Assembly (NCBI RefSeq): GCF_007859195.1
Contig: NZ_VOHL01000001.1
Span: 372,001-436,000, forward strand
From: Streptococcus cuniculipharyngis
Lineage (GTDB): Bacteria; Bacillota; Bacilli; Lactobacillales; Streptococcaceae
Length of the DNA: 64,000 nt
Reading direction: 5' to 3'
Shown: positions 6,435 through 16,370 of the stretch, piece by piece
How the letters are laid out: each line of letters begins with the position of its first letter
Position numbering within the stretch: position 1 is the stretch's first letter
Notes under the pieces: model-generated
Told to the model about the DNA's origin: nothing
The model's input: the letters and a program-made list of their open reading frames with translations, nothing else
Database searches by the model: none
Program-made: the position numbers and the translations under genes

Positions 6435-8702
6435 TTACCGACTATGCCAGATGTCATCATTGTACTGAGCGATGGTTCGATCTGATGAGAAGAAGCCGGC
6501 CTTGGCAATATTGTGAATCACTTTTTTCTGCCAGAGGTCTTCTTGTTCATAGTCAGCAAATACCTGCTCCTTGGTCGCAATATAATCTTTCAAATCAATC
6601 AGGGTCATAAACCAGTCCTTCGTCATCAATTCTTGATACAGACGGTTAAGTCGCTCTGCATTGCCTAATGCTAGTAGCTCCTCACTCACAATGAAGTCCA
6701 CCGCCCGTTGAATTAACTGGTCTTGGTAATAGTCACTTGGTTGATAACCAGCTGTTTCATAGAGCTTGATGATGGTATCACTATCCTGACCAAAGGTGTA
6801 GATATTTTCTGCACCTGCTAATTCAGCAATTTCAACATTGGCACCATCCATGGTTCCCAAGGTCAAGGCGCCGTTAAGCATGAACTTCATGTTCCCTGTT
6901 CCTGAAGCTTCCTTAGACGCTAGGGAGATCTGTTCTGACACATCTGTGGCTGGAATCAATTTTTCAGCCACCGTCACATTGTAATTTTCCACCAAGAAAA
7001 CATTCAAGTGAGGGCTAACGTCAGGGTCCTTATTAATCAATTCAGATAGACAGAGGATTAGATGAATGATATCCTGTGCGATAGTATAAGCTGGAGCTGC
7101 CTTACCTCCAAAAAGAACGGTAATTTTACGTTTTGGCAGTTTACCTGCTTTAATCTCAAGATACTTATGGATAACATAGAGGGCATTCATCTGCTGGCGT
7201 TTATATTCATGGAAACGCTTGATTTGAGTATCAATAATGGAATGCTCATCTAACTCAATCCCCTGATGGGTTTGCAAGAAGGCCTTGAGGTTCAACTTAT
7301 TCTGATATTTAATACTTGCCAGACGGTCTTGTACACCCTTGTCATCAGCAAAGGCAAGGAGTTTCTCAAGCTGACTAGCATCTGTCAAGTAGGCATCTCC
7401 TATCAATTCTTTAATGTAGGCCGCCAAATCCTGATTGGCAAATTCCAACCAGCGACGGAAGGTAATCCCATTGGTTTTATTGTTAAATTTCTCAGGATAA
7501 AGCTCATAGAAAGCCTTCAATTCTGATTGTTTTAAAATCTCGGTATGAAGAGCCGCCACCCCATTGACTGAAGTTGAAAAATGAATATCCATGTTTGCCA
7601 TATGCACACGGTCATCTTGGTCAATAATTTGAACCTGATGATCTTGATATTGCCCACGAATCAAATCATCTAATTTTTTGATAATCAGAACTAAATGTGG
7701 CACCACTTCTTCCAAATAGGCTAGAGGCCATTTTTCTAAAGCTTCTGCCAAGATTGTGTGGTTGGTATAACCGACCATATTCTTGACAATCGTTACTGCC
7801 TCAGTAAAATCCAGTCCATGTTTTTCAGTCAACAACCGAATCAACTCTGGAATAACCATGGACGGATGAGTATCATTAATTTGCACATAGGCGTAGTCAG
7901 CCAAATCATGTAAATTGCTGCCACGTTCCAAGGCTTCGTCGATAAGAAGTTGGGCAGCATTTGACACCATAAAGTATTGTTGGTAAATGCGAAGCAACTC
8001 TCCCGCCTTGTCTGAGTCATCTGGGTACAGGAAGAGGGTCAGATTTTCCTGAATTTTTGTTTTATCAAAACTAATCCCTTCTTGGATAAGGTGAGGATTG
8101 ACCCCTTCAATATCAAACAGGTTCAAATAGTTCTTGCTTGATTTCCCATAGCCCAAAACAGCCATGCGTTGGAGGGTTGACCGCAAGGTAAAGTCACGGA
8201 AAGGAACGTCATAATGAACGTCTGTGGAGACTAACCAAGATTGGTCTTCAATCCAATAATTGGGTTCTGTTGCCTGCTGGTTATCTGTTAGCACTTGTTT
8301 AAAGAGACCACAATGATAGTTGAGACCTACACCTTCCCCATTGATACCCAAGGTTGCCATTGAATCAATAAAACAAGCCGCCAAGCGTCCCAAACCACCA
8401 TTACCCAAGGATGGCTCTGGCTCAATCCCCTCTATGTCACTCAAGGATTTACCTGCCTTAGCCAAGTCATCTTTGACCTCTTGATAGATACCAAGGTTAA
8501 TCAAATTATTTGATAGTAATTTACCAATCAAAAATTCAGCTGAGATATAATAAACCTTGCGTTTTCCAGTATTTTTAGGGTAATCCACCACCAAATCCTT
8601 GGTGTAATTCAACAACTGGTAATAAATGTCTTGATTGCTTAACTCGGCCAATGCTTTACCGGTTTTTGTTTCTACATAAGTCGTTACATTAGTCATCTTC
8701 AT
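6435..8702 (-). CDS. malP: Maltodextrin/glycogen phosphorylase
   Basis: The enzyme releases glucose-1-phosphate from the non-reducing ends of alpha-1,4-glucans using phosphate and a pyridoxal-phosphate cofactor (GT35 family). The pyridoxal-phosphate signature [15 protein letters not shown] contains the Schiff-base lysine. Conserved [12 protein letters not shown] lies near residue 105. Length, about 755 residues, is normal for bacterial MalP. Start: ATG 8702 (MKMTNV) has AGAGAGGAAGAG just upstream; ATG 8696 and 8717 are alternatives. The 5' end overlaps malQ by about 14 bases, so translation is probably coupled. With MalQ it breaks down imported maltodextrins. Confidence 0.95.
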   Translation of the reverse strand: MKMTNVTTYVETKTGKALAELSNQDIYYQLLNYTKDLVVDYPKNTGKRKVYYISAEFLIGKLLSNNLINLGIYQEVKDDLAKAGKSLSDIEGIEPEPSLGNGGLGRLAACFIDSMATLGINGEGVGLNYHCGLFKQVLTDNQQATEPNYWIEDQSWLVSTDVHYDVPFRDFTLRSTLQRMAVLGYGKSSKNYLNLFDIEGVNPHLIQEGISFDKTKIQENLTLFLYPDDSDKAGELLRIYQQYFMVSNAAQLLIDEALERGSNLHDLADYAYVQINDTHPSMVIPELIRLLTEKHGLDFTEAVTIVKNMVGYTNHTILAEALEKWPLAYLEEVVPHLVLIIKKLDDLIRGQYQDHQVQIIDQDDRVHMANMDIHFSTSVNGVAALHTEILKQSELKAFYELYPEKFNNKTNGITFRRWLEFANQDLAAYIKELIGDAYLTDASQLEKLLAFADDKGVQDRLASIKYQNKLNLKAFLQTHQGIELDEHSIIDTQIKRFHEYKRQQMNALYVIHKYLEIKAGKLPKRKITVLFGGKAAPAYTIAQDIIHLILCLSELINKDPDVSPHLNVFLVENYNVTVAEKLIPATDVSEQISLASKEASGTGNMKFMLNGALTLGTMDGANVEIAELAGAENIYTFGQDSDTIIKLYETAGYQPSDYYQDQLIQRAVDFIVSEELLALGNAERLNRLYQELMTKDWFMTLIDLKDYIATKEQVFADYEQEDLWQKKVIHNIAKAGFFSSDRTIAQYNDDIWHSR

Positions 8703-10194
8703 CTCTTCCTCTCTCATATAATACGGTTATAGCTGTCAAAAAATCAATTTTTTCTGGACTGAGGTCTTCCCAACGCATCCGCCACTGCCAATTTCCACCA
8801 ACAGTTGATGGCAGATTCATTCGAGATTCTGCTCCCTTATCCAATACATCCTGCATGCTAGCAATAACGGTCTGGCTAGTCGTTGAAAAAAGTAGTTTAA
8901 GCATGGTTTCATTGATGGGCTGACCTGGCCTACGGTTGGTATAATCATCAACGAAGGTCTGTTGCTCATTACTCAGATTATCATACCAGCCATTAACCAC
9001 CTCATTGTCATGGGTACCAATATAGGCAACACTGTTAGGTACACAACGGTGAGCAATGTCAATACTATGACCACTGATATCATAAAAACCGAATTCCAAA
9101 ACCTTCATCCCTGGATAGCCACAATCAGCTAACAAAGCCCTAGCCTTGTCGTCAATATAACCCAAATCTTCTGCAATAATTGGCATATCTCCCAATTGTT
9201 CTTTGACCGTCTTAAACAAGTCATAACCCGGCCCTGGCTGCCAAGAACCAATCGCTGCGCTTTCTGAATCAGCTGCAATCTGCCAGTAATCAGAGAAGCC
9301 CTTAAAATGGTCAATGCGTAGATAGTCATAGAGTTTAAAACTCTCCTTAATGCGATAAACCCACCAAGCAAACTTGGTTTGCCGATGATAATCCCAATCA
9401 TAAATCGGATTGCCCCATAACTGACCATCTGCACTAAAATCATCAGCTGGACATCCCGCCACATACAGAGGACGTTTAGCCGAATCTAGTTTGAAAAGTC
9501 GGGGTTGGGTCCACACTTCAACACTGTCAGCCGCCACATAAATTGGCATATCTCCAATAATGGCAATACCAGCCTGATTGGCATAGGCTTTCAGCTCCTG
9601 CCATTGGTGAAAGAAGAAATACTGAACCACTTTATGATAGGTAATCACCGTGGCTAATTGCTGCCGGTAGATTGCTAAAGTGGCTTCATGACGCAAGAGC
9701 GCCTCTTGATCTCCCCATTCCTGGAGGGCACGATGGTCAAAATGTTCTTTAATGGCCATGAATTCTGCATAATCCTGGAGCCAAGACGCATTTTGAGCTT
9801 CAAATTCAGCCAATAGTGCTTGGTTGCTACTTTCTTCAAGGAAGGTTTCCACAGCTTTTTCTAAAATCGGACGCCTAACCTTAAAGAGATGGGCATAATC
9901 AACCGACTCCTCCTGGTTGGCAAATGAAACCCCTTGATAAGCATCTTGACTGAGCCAACCCGCTTCTATCAATAAATCAAAATCAATAAAATTGGTATTA
10001 CCAGCTACTGCCGAAAAAGATTGGTAGGGAGAGTCGCCATAACTAGTTGTCGTCAAAGGTAAAATTTGCCAATAAGTTTGCTGACTAGCCTTTAAAAAAT
10101 CAACAAACCGATAAGCTTCTTGACCGAAAGTTCCAATGCCAAACTTACCAGGCAAAGAGCTGATGTGCATCAGAATGCCACTCGCTCGTTTCAT
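8689..10194 (-). CDS. malQ: 4-alpha-glucanotransferase (amylomaltase)
   Basis: MalQ transfers maltosyl and longer units between maltodextrins, freeing glucose and making chains that MalP can attack (GH77). Family motifs include [16 protein letters not shown] at the N-terminus, RIDHFKGF with the catalytic-site Asp, IAEDLGYI with the acid Glu, and GTHDNE. The start is ATG 10192-10194 (MKRASGIL) with AAGGAAGTG upstream; a GTG three codons earlier falls inside that ribosome-binding site. It is the first gene of a four-gene operon and diverges from malE across a region with operator-like palindromes. Confidence 0.95.
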   Translation of the reverse strand: MKRASGILMHISSLPGKFGIGTFGQEAYRFVDFLKASQQTYWQILPLTTTSYGDSPYQSFSAVAGNTNFIDFDLLIEAGWLSQDAYQGVSFANQEESVDYAHLFKVRRPILEKAVETFLEESSNQALLAEFEAQNASWLQDYAEFMAIKEHFDHRALQEWGDQEALLRHEATLAIYRQQLATVITYHKVVQYFFFHQWQELKAYANQAGIAIIGDMPIYVAADSVEVWTQPRLFKLDSAKRPLYVAGCPADDFSADGQLWGNPIYDWDYHRQTKFAWWVYRIKESFKLYDYLRIDHFKGFSDYWQIAADSESAAIGSWQPGPGYDLFKTVKEQLGDMPIIAEDLGYIDDKARALLADCGYPGMKVLEFGFYDISGHSIDIAHRCVPNSVAYIGTHDNEVVNGWYDNLSNEQQTFVDDYTNRRPGQPINETMLKLLFSTTSQTVIASMQDVLDKGAESRMNLPSTVGGNWQWRMRWEDLSPEKIDFLTAITVLYERGRDEDD

Positions 10195-10235
10195 AAGAAT
10201 CACTTCCTTTTCTTTATAGTTTAACTGATACCTCT

Positions 10236-10264
10236 ATTATAACGCAAACGTTTGCACAACGCAA
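10236..10264 (-). promoter_or_regulatory. malQ operon promoter with MalR-type operator in the spacer
   Basis: Minus-strand TTGCGT (10259-10264), 17 bases, TATAAT (10236-10241). The perfect palindrome GCAAACGTTTGC (10244-10255) sits between the two boxes, so a LacI-family repressor bound there would block RNA polymerase. By analogy with streptococcal maltose systems I infer MalR; its gene is not in the window. Confidence 0.8.
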
Positions 10265-10342
10265 GCCCTTTTTTAAAAATTGCTTGCTTTCGCGATTTTA
10301 TCACTGTTTTAAACTTAATTTATAAAAAATAGTAAAAAAGTC

Positions 10343-10371
10343 TTGACAAAACTCGCAAACGGTTGCATAAT
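10343..10371 (+). promoter_or_regulatory. malE/X operon promoter with MalR-type operator
   Basis: TTGACA (10343-10348), 17 bases, CATAAT (10366-10371). The near-palindrome GCAAACGGTTGC (10355-10366) fills the spacer and touches the -10 box, the same layout as the divergent malQ promoter. Confidence 0.8.
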
Positions 10372-10379
10372 AGAGTTGT

Positions 10380-10395
10380 AAGTAAACGTTTTCAA
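10380..10395 (+). promoter_or_regulatory. Downstream operator or cre site before malE/X
   Basis: GTAAACGTTTTC (10382-10393) lies at or just after the predicted transcription start. It resembles both the MalR-type palindromes here and the CcpA cre consensus, with about one mismatch, so it could serve catabolite repression. Confidence 0.55.
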
Positions 10396-10414
10396 ATATG
10401 GAGGTAAAATTTTT

Positions 10415-11671
10415 ATGAAAACATGGAAAAAATTAATGATTGGTGGCGCAAGCCTTACCTTAACAGCAAGTGTCCTAACCGCTTGCGGATCAAATTCATC
10501 TCAATCTAGCTCAGACCAAGCTAGCAAGTCAGGAGACAAAACCATCAAGCTTTGGGTTCCAACAGATGCTAAGAAATCTTACGAGGACATCGTTAAAACA
10601 TTCGAAAGTGATTCTGGCTATAAAGTATCTATGATTGAATCTAACGATTCCCAAGCACAAGAAAAAATCAAAAAAGACCCTAGTGCAGCAGCTGATGTCT
10701 TCTCACTCCCACACGATCAACTCGGTCAATTAGTAGAATCTGGTATCATTCAAGCCATTCCTGAAAACTATGCTAAAGACATTAGTGATAATCAAACCAC
10801 CCAAGCTTTGGTTGGGGCCCAATATAATGGCAAAACCTATGCTTTCCCATTTGGCATCGAATCACAAGTTCTCCTCTATAATAAAACAAAATTATCGGCA
10901 GAAGACGTTGCCAACTATGAAACCATTACTAGTAAGGCAACCTTTGGTGCCCCATTCAAGGACATCAATGCCTATGCTGCTGGACCTTTATTCATGTCTG
11001 TAGGGGATACCCTCTTTGGTGAAAGTGGTGAAGATCCAAAAGGCACCAACTGGGGGAATGAAGCGGGTGTTTCTGTCCTCAAATGGATTGCTGACCAAAA
11101 CAATAATCCTGGTTTTGTCAACCTAGACCCAAGTAATGTCATCTCAAAATTTGGTGACGGCTCCGTCGCAGCCATTGAAACTGGTCCCTGGGATTATCAA
11201 GCTGCTCAAGATGCTGTTGGCAAAGAAAATCTTGGCGTAGCACCATATCCTACTGTCACTATTGGTGGTAAAACCGTTCAACAAAAAGCCTTCCTCGGTG
11301 TTAAATTATATGCGGTCAACCAGGCACCAGCCAAAGGTGACGCTGAACGTATCGCTGCTAGCTACAAATTAGCTTCTTACTTGACTAATGCTGAAAGTCA
11401 AGAAAATCAATTCAAGACACGTTCTATCGTGCCATCCAATAAGGCCGTCCAAGATTCTGAGGCCGTTCAATCTGATGAGCTAGCTAAAACCGTTATTACC
11501 ATGGGATCATCATCAGATTACACTGTGGTTATGCCAAAACTTAGCCAAATGGCGACCTTCTGGACTGAGTCAAAAGCTTTAATGGCAGATGTTTACAATG
11601 GTAAAATCCCAGAAAGTGACTACCTTGCAAAACTCCAACAATTTGATAAAGATATTGCAGCTACTAACTAA
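10415..11671 (+). CDS. malE: Maltodextrin-binding lipoprotein of ABC transporter
   Basis: This 418-residue extracellular solute-binding protein (MalE, called MalX in some streptococci) captures maltodextrins for MalFG. The signal peptide ends in a lipobox, LTAC, with lipid-modified Cys24, followed by a serine-rich linker. The mature part has the cluster-1 sugar-binding fold signatures, including IKLWVP at its start and AFPFGIESQVLLYN. GGAGG lies 11 bases before the ATG. It is the first gene of malE-malF-malG-msmK. A stable stem-loop follows it before malF, which fits the usual need for more binding protein than permease. Confidence 0.94.
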   Translation: MKTWKKLMIGGASLTLTASVLTACGSNSSQSSSDQASKSGDKTIKLWVPTDAKKSYEDIVKTFESDSGYKVSMIESNDSQAQEKIKKDPSAAADVFSLPHDQLGQLVESGIIQAIPENYAKDISDNQTTQALVGAQYNGKTYAFPFGIESQVLLYNKTKLSAEDVANYETITSKATFGAPFKDINAYAAGPLFMSVGDTLFGESGEDPKGTNWGNEAGVSVLKWIADQNNNPGFVNLDPSNVISKFGDGSVAAIETGPWDYQAAQDAVGKENLGVAPYPTVTIGGKTVQQKAFLGVKLYAVNQAPAKGDAERIAASYKLASYLTNAESQENQFKTRSIVPSNKAVQDSEAVQSDELAKTVITMGSSSDYTVVMPKLSQMATFWTESKALMADVYNGKIPESDYLAKLQQFDKDIAATN

Positions 11672-11791
11672 TGCTTTAGTTCTGTAGCCTTAGTTGACTA
11701 GGTCTTTCGTGGTCAAACTTGGGCAAGCTAATCTTCTTGTAATAGCTTACCGATTTTAACACTATTTTGATGTCATCTAGTCAGCCTTAGG

Positions 11792-11835
11792 GGTGGGACA
11801 GTGAGCTTGTTACCTTGAGTTCTGTCCCACCTTTT
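11792..11835 (+). terminator. Stem-loop with short T-run between malE and malF
   Basis: GGTGGGACAG (11792-11801) pairs with CTGTCCCACC (11822-11831), followed by TTTT. It lies in a 186-base intergenic gap inside an operon, so it probably works as a partial terminator or mRNA-stabilising hairpin. Confidence 0.65.
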
Positions 11836-11857
11836 ACTTATTAAAAGGAGAAATGTT

Positions 11858-13219
11858 ATGGCTAAAACCATCTATTTTGATAATACGTCTGTTCCAGAAG
11901 CCCTTCAGAAAGGGGGATGGGACATAAAATTATCTGCTGTTATCATGGGATTTGCAAATCTCGCTAATAAACAGTGGGTTAAAGGCTCCCTCTTTCTAAT
12001 TAGTCAACTAGCCTTCCTAGTAGCCTTTGTTAATCAAATCCTTCCCGCTCTAGCTGGTCTCATCACACTAGGTACTAAAACTCAGGGCATGGAGACTCGT
12101 GAAATTGACGGGGTTAGTTTGCAGGTAGCTGTTGATGGGGATAACTCCATGCTCATGCTTATTTTTGGCCTCGCCTCTCTAATTTTTTGCCTGGTCTTTG
12201 CCTATATCTACTGGTGCAACCTCAAGAGTGCTCGAAACATCTATGTTCTTAAAGAACAGGGGGAAACAATCCCAAACTTTAGGGAAGATTTTAGAAGCCT
12301 AACAAATGAGCGTTTCCACATGACCTTAATGACGGTTCCGCTCATCGGTGTGCTCCTCTTCACAGTGCTGCCGCTAATTTACATGATTTGTTTAGCCTTT
12401 ACCAACTACGACCATAACCACCTACCGCCAAAATCCTTGTTTGATTGGATTGGACTGGTTAACTTTGGTAGTATTTTTAATGGTCGTATGGCTAGTACCT
12501 TCTTTCCAGTATTATCTTGGACCCTCATCTGGGCAGTCTTTGCTACTGTGACCAACTTCTTCTTTGGCATTGTCCTAGCCCTACTCATTAATACTAAAGG
12601 GCTTAAGTTCAAAAAGTTTTGGCGAATTGTCTTTGTGGTGACCATCGCAGTTCCTCAATTTATTTCTCTTTTAATTATGAGAACCCTCCTCAATGACTCA
12701 GGTCCGTTGAATAGCTTCCTCATGCAGCTTGGGCTTATTCAAAATCCCCTACCTTTCCTAGCGGATCCAGTTTGGGCGAAATTTTCCGTTATCGTTGTCA
12801 ATATGTGGGTCGGGATTCCCTTTACCATGCTCATTGCTACAGGTATCATCATGAATTTACCTAGTGAACAAATCGAAGCAGCAGAGATTGATGGGGCTAA
12901 TAAATTCCAAATCTTTAAATCAATTACTTTCCCACAAATTCTCTTAGTCATGACACCATCGCTGATTCAACAGTTTATCGGTAATATCAATAACTTCAAC
13001 GTGATTTACCTCCTCACAGGTGGGGGACCTGTCAATTCTAATTTCTACCAGGCAGGGTCTACTGATCTTTTGGTAACCTGGCTCTATAAATTAACCGTCA
13101 CTGCTGCTGACTATAATTTAGCTTCTGTTATCGGTATTATCATCTTTAGTGTGTCTGCTATCTTTAGTTTATTGGCTTACACACGTACTGCATCATACAA
13201 AGAAGGAGGGGCACGCTAA
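11858..13219 (+). CDS. malF: Maltodextrin ABC transporter permease MalF
   Basis: One of the two membrane subunits of the maltodextrin importer, 453 residues with about eight hydrophobic segments. The EAA loop that contacts the ATPase is visible near residues 335-365 (EAAEIDGANKFQIFKSI). A 100-residue N-terminal region with two extra membrane segments precedes the core, as in streptococcal MalF/MalC proteins. The ribosome-binding site AAAAGGAGAAATGTT is close to the ATG. The TAA stop shares its last A with the malG ATG, so translation is coupled. Confidence 0.94.
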   Translation: MAKTIYFDNTSVPEALQKGGWDIKLSAVIMGFANLANKQWVKGSLFLISQLAFLVAFVNQILPALAGLITLGTKTQGMETREIDGVSLQVAVDGDNSMLMLIFGLASLIFCLVFAYIYWCNLKSARNIYVLKEQGETIPNFREDFRSLTNERFHMTLMTVPLIGVLLFTVLPLIYMICLAFTNYDHNHLPPKSLFDWIGLVNFGSIFNGRMASTFFPVLSWTLIWAVFATVTNFFFGIVLALLINTKGLKFKKFWRIVFVVTIAVPQFISLLIMRTLLNDSGPLNSFLMQLGLIQNPLPFLADPVWAKFSVIVVNMWVGIPFTMLIATGIIMNLPSEQIEAAEIDGANKFQIFKSITFPQILLVMTPSLIQQFIGNINNFNVIYLLTGGGPVNSNFYQAGSTDLLVTWLYKLTVTAADYNLASVIGIIIFSVSAIFSLLAYTRTASYKEGGAR

Positions 13220-14055
13220 TGAAAAACAAACGTCGCCTACATCTTGGCCTTGTTTATACTATACTCAGCATATTATCCATCATTTGGCTATTTCCTATTC
13301 TGTGGATTTTCTTAACCAGTTTTCGTGGTGAAGGAGCAGCCTATGTTTCTTATCTTATTCCTAAGACTTGGACATTGGCCAACTATGCTCAACTCTTTTC
13401 TAATAGCTCTTATCCTTTTGCTAAATGGTTCTTTAATACTCTCTGGGTCGCTGTAGCTACTTGCCTTATTTCGACGTTTATTACCGTAGCCATGGCTTAT
13501 TCGCTCAGTCGAATTAAATTTAAATTCAGAAATCGTTTCTTAAAACTAGCCTTGATTTTAAATATGTTTCCCGGTTTTATGAGCATGATTGCCATCTACT
13601 ACATTTTAAAAGCTTTCAATCTGACTCAAACCCTTACTGCCCTGGTCCTAGTTTATTCTTCTGGGGCCGCCCTCGGCTTCTACATCGCCAAAGGCTTCTT
13701 TGATACCATCCCTTACTCATTAGACGAATCTGCCATGATTGATGGAGCCAGTCGAATGGATATTTTTTGGAACATTACCCTGCCTCTTTCCAAACCGATT
13801 ATCGTCTACACTGCCTTAACCAGTTTTATCGGTCCCTGGGTTGACTTTATCTTTGCTCGCGTTATCCTAGGCGATGCCAACGAAAAATATACAGTGGCAA
13901 TTGGGCTCTACTCCATGCTAGAACAAGACACCATCAATAATTGGTTCAAGGCCTTTACAGCAGGCTCTATTCTGGTGGCTATTCCCATTACCCTACTCTT
14001 TATGTTCATGCAGAAATACTATGTTGAAGGTATTACTGGCGGTTCTGTAAAATAA
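13219..14055 (+). CDS. malG: Maltodextrin ABC transporter permease MalG
   Basis: The second membrane subunit, 278 residues with six predicted membrane segments and the EAA loop DESAMIDGASRMDIFWNI near residues 170-190. The start overlaps the malF stop by one base and the upstream ribosome-binding site AAGGAGG lies inside malF. It forms the translocation pore with MalF, while MsmK/MalK supplies ATP hydrolysis. Confidence 0.94.
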   Translation: MKNKRRLHLGLVYTILSILSIIWLFPILWIFLTSFRGEGAAYVSYLIPKTWTLANYAQLFSNSSYPFAKWFFNTLWVAVATCLISTFITVAMAYSLSRIKFKFRNRFLKLALILNMFPGFMSMIAIYYILKAFNLTQTLTALVLVYSSGAALGFYIAKGFFDTIPYSLDESAMIDGASRMDIFWNITLPLSKPIIVYTALTSFIGPWVDFIFARVILGDANEKYTVAIGLYSMLEQDTINNWFKAFTAGSILVAIPITLLFMFMQKYYVEGITGGSVK

Positions 14056-14077
14056 GCCTAATTGATAGGAGATACTT

Positions 14078-15211
14078 ATGACTACCTTAAAACTCAATAA
14101 CATTTATAAAAAATATCCTAATAGTAGCCACTATTCCGTTGAAGATTTCAATCTTGACATCAAAGATAAGGAATTCATCGTTTTTGTTGGTCCTTCCGGT
14201 TGTGGTAAATCAACCACCCTACGCATGATTGCTGGGCTTGAAGATATTTCCCAAGGGGAATTTTACATTGATGATGTCCTGATGAATGATGTTTCTCCCA
14301 AAGACAGAGATATTGCCATGGTCTTTCAAAACTATGCCCTCTACCCTCACATGAGCGTTTATGACAATATGGCCTTTGGCTTGAAACTCCGCAAATACAG
14401 TAAGGCAGATATTGACAAGCGGGTCCAAGAAGCTGCTGATATCTTAGGTTTAACAGAATTTCTTGACCGCAAACCCGCAGACCTTTCAGGAGGACAGCGG
14501 CAACGGGTGGCCATGGGACGGGCCATTGTTCGTGATGCAAAGGTCTTTCTGATGGATGAACCACTCTCCAACCTTGATGCTAAATTACGGGTGTCCATGC
14601 GGACTGAAATTGCCAAGATTCATCAAAAGTTGGGAGCAACAACCATCTATGTTACCCACGACCAAACCGAAGCCATGACGCTCGCAGACCGCATTGTTAT
14701 CATGAGTGCAACTAAAAATCCTGATGGTAATGGAACGATCGGCCGTATTGAACAAATTGGTAGCCCTCAGGAACTCTATAATCAACCTGCCAATAAGTTT
14801 GTTGCCGGTTTCATCGGCAGTCCAGCCATGAATTTCTTTACCGTCAGAATCGAAAAAGATCGTCTCATCACGCAAGATGGTTTTGAGCTAGGTCTACCAG
14901 AAGGTCAAGCCAAGCGTTTAGAAAGCCACGGTTACCTTGGTAAGGAAGTCATTTTGGGAATTCGACCAGAAGATATTTCTAGTCAACCAATCGCTCAAGA
15001 AACCTATCCAAAATCTACCTTGACGGCTCGTATTCAAGTTGCTGAATTACTAGGTAGTGAAACCATGCTCTATGTTAAAAAGGGGCAACATGAATTTGCT
15101 GCTCGTGTTGATGCACGCGAAGTTTACCATCCTGACACAGACATCACTTTGACTTTCAATATCGCCAAAGGCCATTTCTTCGACAAAGACACAGAAAAAC
15201 GAATTGGTTAA
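14078..15211 (+). CDS. msmK: Sugar ABC transporter ATP-binding protein (MsmK/MalK type)
   Basis: The 377-residue ATPase energises MalFG. It has Walker A GPSGCGKST, the Q-loop in VFQNYALYPHM, the signature [14 protein letters not shown], Walker B VFLMDEPLSNLD and the switch His in THDQTEAMTLADR. A C-terminal regulatory domain follows (about residues 240-377). In streptococci one such ATPase can serve several sugar importers, hence the name msmK; malK is equally possible. It is the last gene of the operon, 22 bases after malG, with a strong terminator downstream. Confidence 0.92.
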   Translation: MTTLKLNNIYKKYPNSSHYSVEDFNLDIKDKEFIVFVGPSGCGKSTTLRMIAGLEDISQGEFYIDDVLMNDVSPKDRDIAMVFQNYALYPHMSVYDNMAFGLKLRKYSKADIDKRVQEAADILGLTEFLDRKPADLSGGQRQRVAMGRAIVRDAKVFLMDEPLSNLDAKLRVSMRTEIAKIHQKLGATTIYVTHDQTEAMTLADRIVIMSATKNPDGNGTIGRIEQIGSPQELYNQPANKFVAGFIGSPAMNFFTVRIEKDRLITQDGFELGLPEGQAKRLESHGYLGKEVILGIRPEDISSQPIAQETYPKSTLTARIQVAELLGSETMLYVKKGQHEFAARVDAREVYHPDTDITLTFNIAKGHFFDKDTEKRIG

Positions 15212-15221
15212 TCATTGTATC

Positions 15222-15259
15222 AATCCCCTCCTGTATAAAATAGCAGGAGGGGATTTATT
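15222..15259 (+). terminator. Terminator of malEFG-msmK operon
   Basis: AATCCCCTCCTG (15222-15233) pairs with CAGGAGGGGATT (15244-15255); T-rich sequence follows. The stem is symmetric but the only gene ending here is msmK. Confidence 0.85.
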
Positions 15260-15355
15260 AACCAAGGCTGACTCCCTAAAGTAGGCAAACGAATTAGTCC
15301 TGTAAAACGCTAACTGGAACACTACCCAAACATGTCTAATTGACTGTTCCAAAAC

Positions 15356-15402
15356 ATAAAAAGCCCCTCACACAAGTAAGAAGACTTGCGCCGAGGGACT
15401 TT
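15356..15402 (-). terminator. hup terminator
   Basis: On the minus strand a long imperfect stem (15384-15400 with 15362-15377, ACTTG core and AGGGG/CCCCT ends) is followed by TTTTT. Between this and the msmK terminator, 15260-15355 holds nothing I can name; GGAACA/TGTTCC repeats are there but weak. Confidence 0.8.
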
Positions 15403-15413
15403 ACTATCATTAC

Positions 15414-15689
15414 TTATTTCACAGCATCTTTAAGGGCTTTACCAGCTTTAAAAGCAGGGACTTTTGAAGCGGCAATAGTAATTTCCTTACCAGTTTGTGG
15501 GTTGCGACCTTTGCGGGCTGCACGCTCACGCACTTCAAAGTTACCAAAGCCAATCAATTGAACCTTGTCACCAGCTGCAAGAAATTCTTCGATTGCTGCA
15601 AAGACTGCATCTACTGCTGCTGCTGAATCTTTCTTGGTCAATTCTGTTGCTTCTGCAACTTTTGCCACTAAATCTTGTTTGTTTGCCAT
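15414..15689 (-). CDS. hup: DNA-binding protein HU
   Basis: HU is a small histone-like protein that bends and compacts DNA. The 91-residue protein begins [17 protein letters not shown] and has the family signature [21 protein letters not shown] with the DNA-binding beta arm. The start ATG 15687-15689 follows GGAGGATTTG; upstream in-frame codons back to 15719 are not conserved. Its own promoter is TTGACC (15748-15753), 17 bases, TATGAT (15725-15730), and it has a terminator. It is the single essential HU of streptococci. Confidence 0.96.
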   Translation of the reverse strand: MANKQDLVAKVAEATELTKKDSAAAVDAVFAAIEEFLAAGDKVQLIGFGNFEVRERAARKGRNPQTGKEITIAASKVPAFKAGKALKDAVK

Positions 15690-15724
15690 GTAAACAAATC
15701 CTCCATTCATATTGTACATGCTAT

Positions 15725-15753
15725 ATCATATCGCAAAAAAGGCTTGGGGTCAA
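15725..15753 (-). promoter_or_regulatory. hup promoter
   Basis: Minus-strand TTGACC (15748-15753) and TATGAT (15725-15730), 17 bases apart, about 36 bases before the start codon. Confidence 0.75.
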
Positions 15754-15773
15754 GTATTTAATGCCCTTCGGCG

Positions 15774-16370
15774 TCACTTTTTCTTGAAAACTTCAAAAAT
15801 AATTTCATCCTCAAGCAAATCAACCTTACTAGCCTTAACATAAATACCAGCCTCATTTTTCAGGTCTTGAAGCATGATTCTAATCGCCTCCTCCTTAGGC
15901 AAGATAGTAACAACCTGAGGGAGTTTATAACTGGATTGAATATATTTCAAGACCTCCTTAATCGGGAGAGCTAAAGTCCCTACAGACACTGAAGTTACCT
16001 TTAATTCTAGGGCTCCAGAAGCTAGCCGGTAGGGTTGAAAATAGAGGTAAAGTGGGAGATCATACCCCAATAACTGATAAGTCCCTTCAAAAACAATGGC
16101 ATTGGCCGTTGCATAAACCTGGTAACTTAATTGCTTAGATTGATAATCCTCTAAATAACTGGCCAGGGCTTGATTAAGCTGCTGGCGGTTGGTTTGGAAA
16201 AGGCCCAGGGTCACATCTTGTTGACTGGTTTGATTTGTTTGCGGCATTTGACGGTCACTTTTTTCCAACAGTCGACTTGCAATAAAAGCGACAAAGGCTA
16301 GATTCAAGGCTAGAAGTAGGAAAAAGGCCCATTTCCAAAGCTTACTTTTGCCAATCTTTTCTTGTTTCAT
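15774..16370 (-). CDS. YpmS-family membrane-anchored protein
   Basis: A 198-residue protein with a basic N-terminus and one membrane segment (about residues 14-33), the rest predicted to be outside. It matches the YpmS/DUF2140 family of unknown function by its N-terminal anchor, its size and its place after a GDSL hydrolase gene. The start lies within the end of the upstream gene (29-base overlap), so the two are translationally coupled. No catalytic motif is apparent. Confidence 0.8.
   Translation of the reverse strand: MKQEKIGKSKLWKWAFFLLLALNLAFVAFIASRLLEKSDRQMPQTNQTSQQDVTLGLFQTNRQQLNQALASYLEDYQSKQLSYQVYATANAIVFEGTYQLLGYDLPLYLYFQPYRLASGALELKVTSVSVGTLALPIKEVLKYIQSSYKLPQVVTILPKEEAIRIMLQDLKNEAGIYVKASKVDLLEDEIIFEVFKKK

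Noticed and set aside
14175-14564. A 129-codon minus-strand frame within msmK
   Set aside because: Shadow of a gene with full ATPase motifs on the other strand.
15260-15360. Possible hairpin or small RNA between msmK and hup terminators
   Set aside because: Only weak GGAACA/TGTTCC inverted repeats, no promoter and no T-run.
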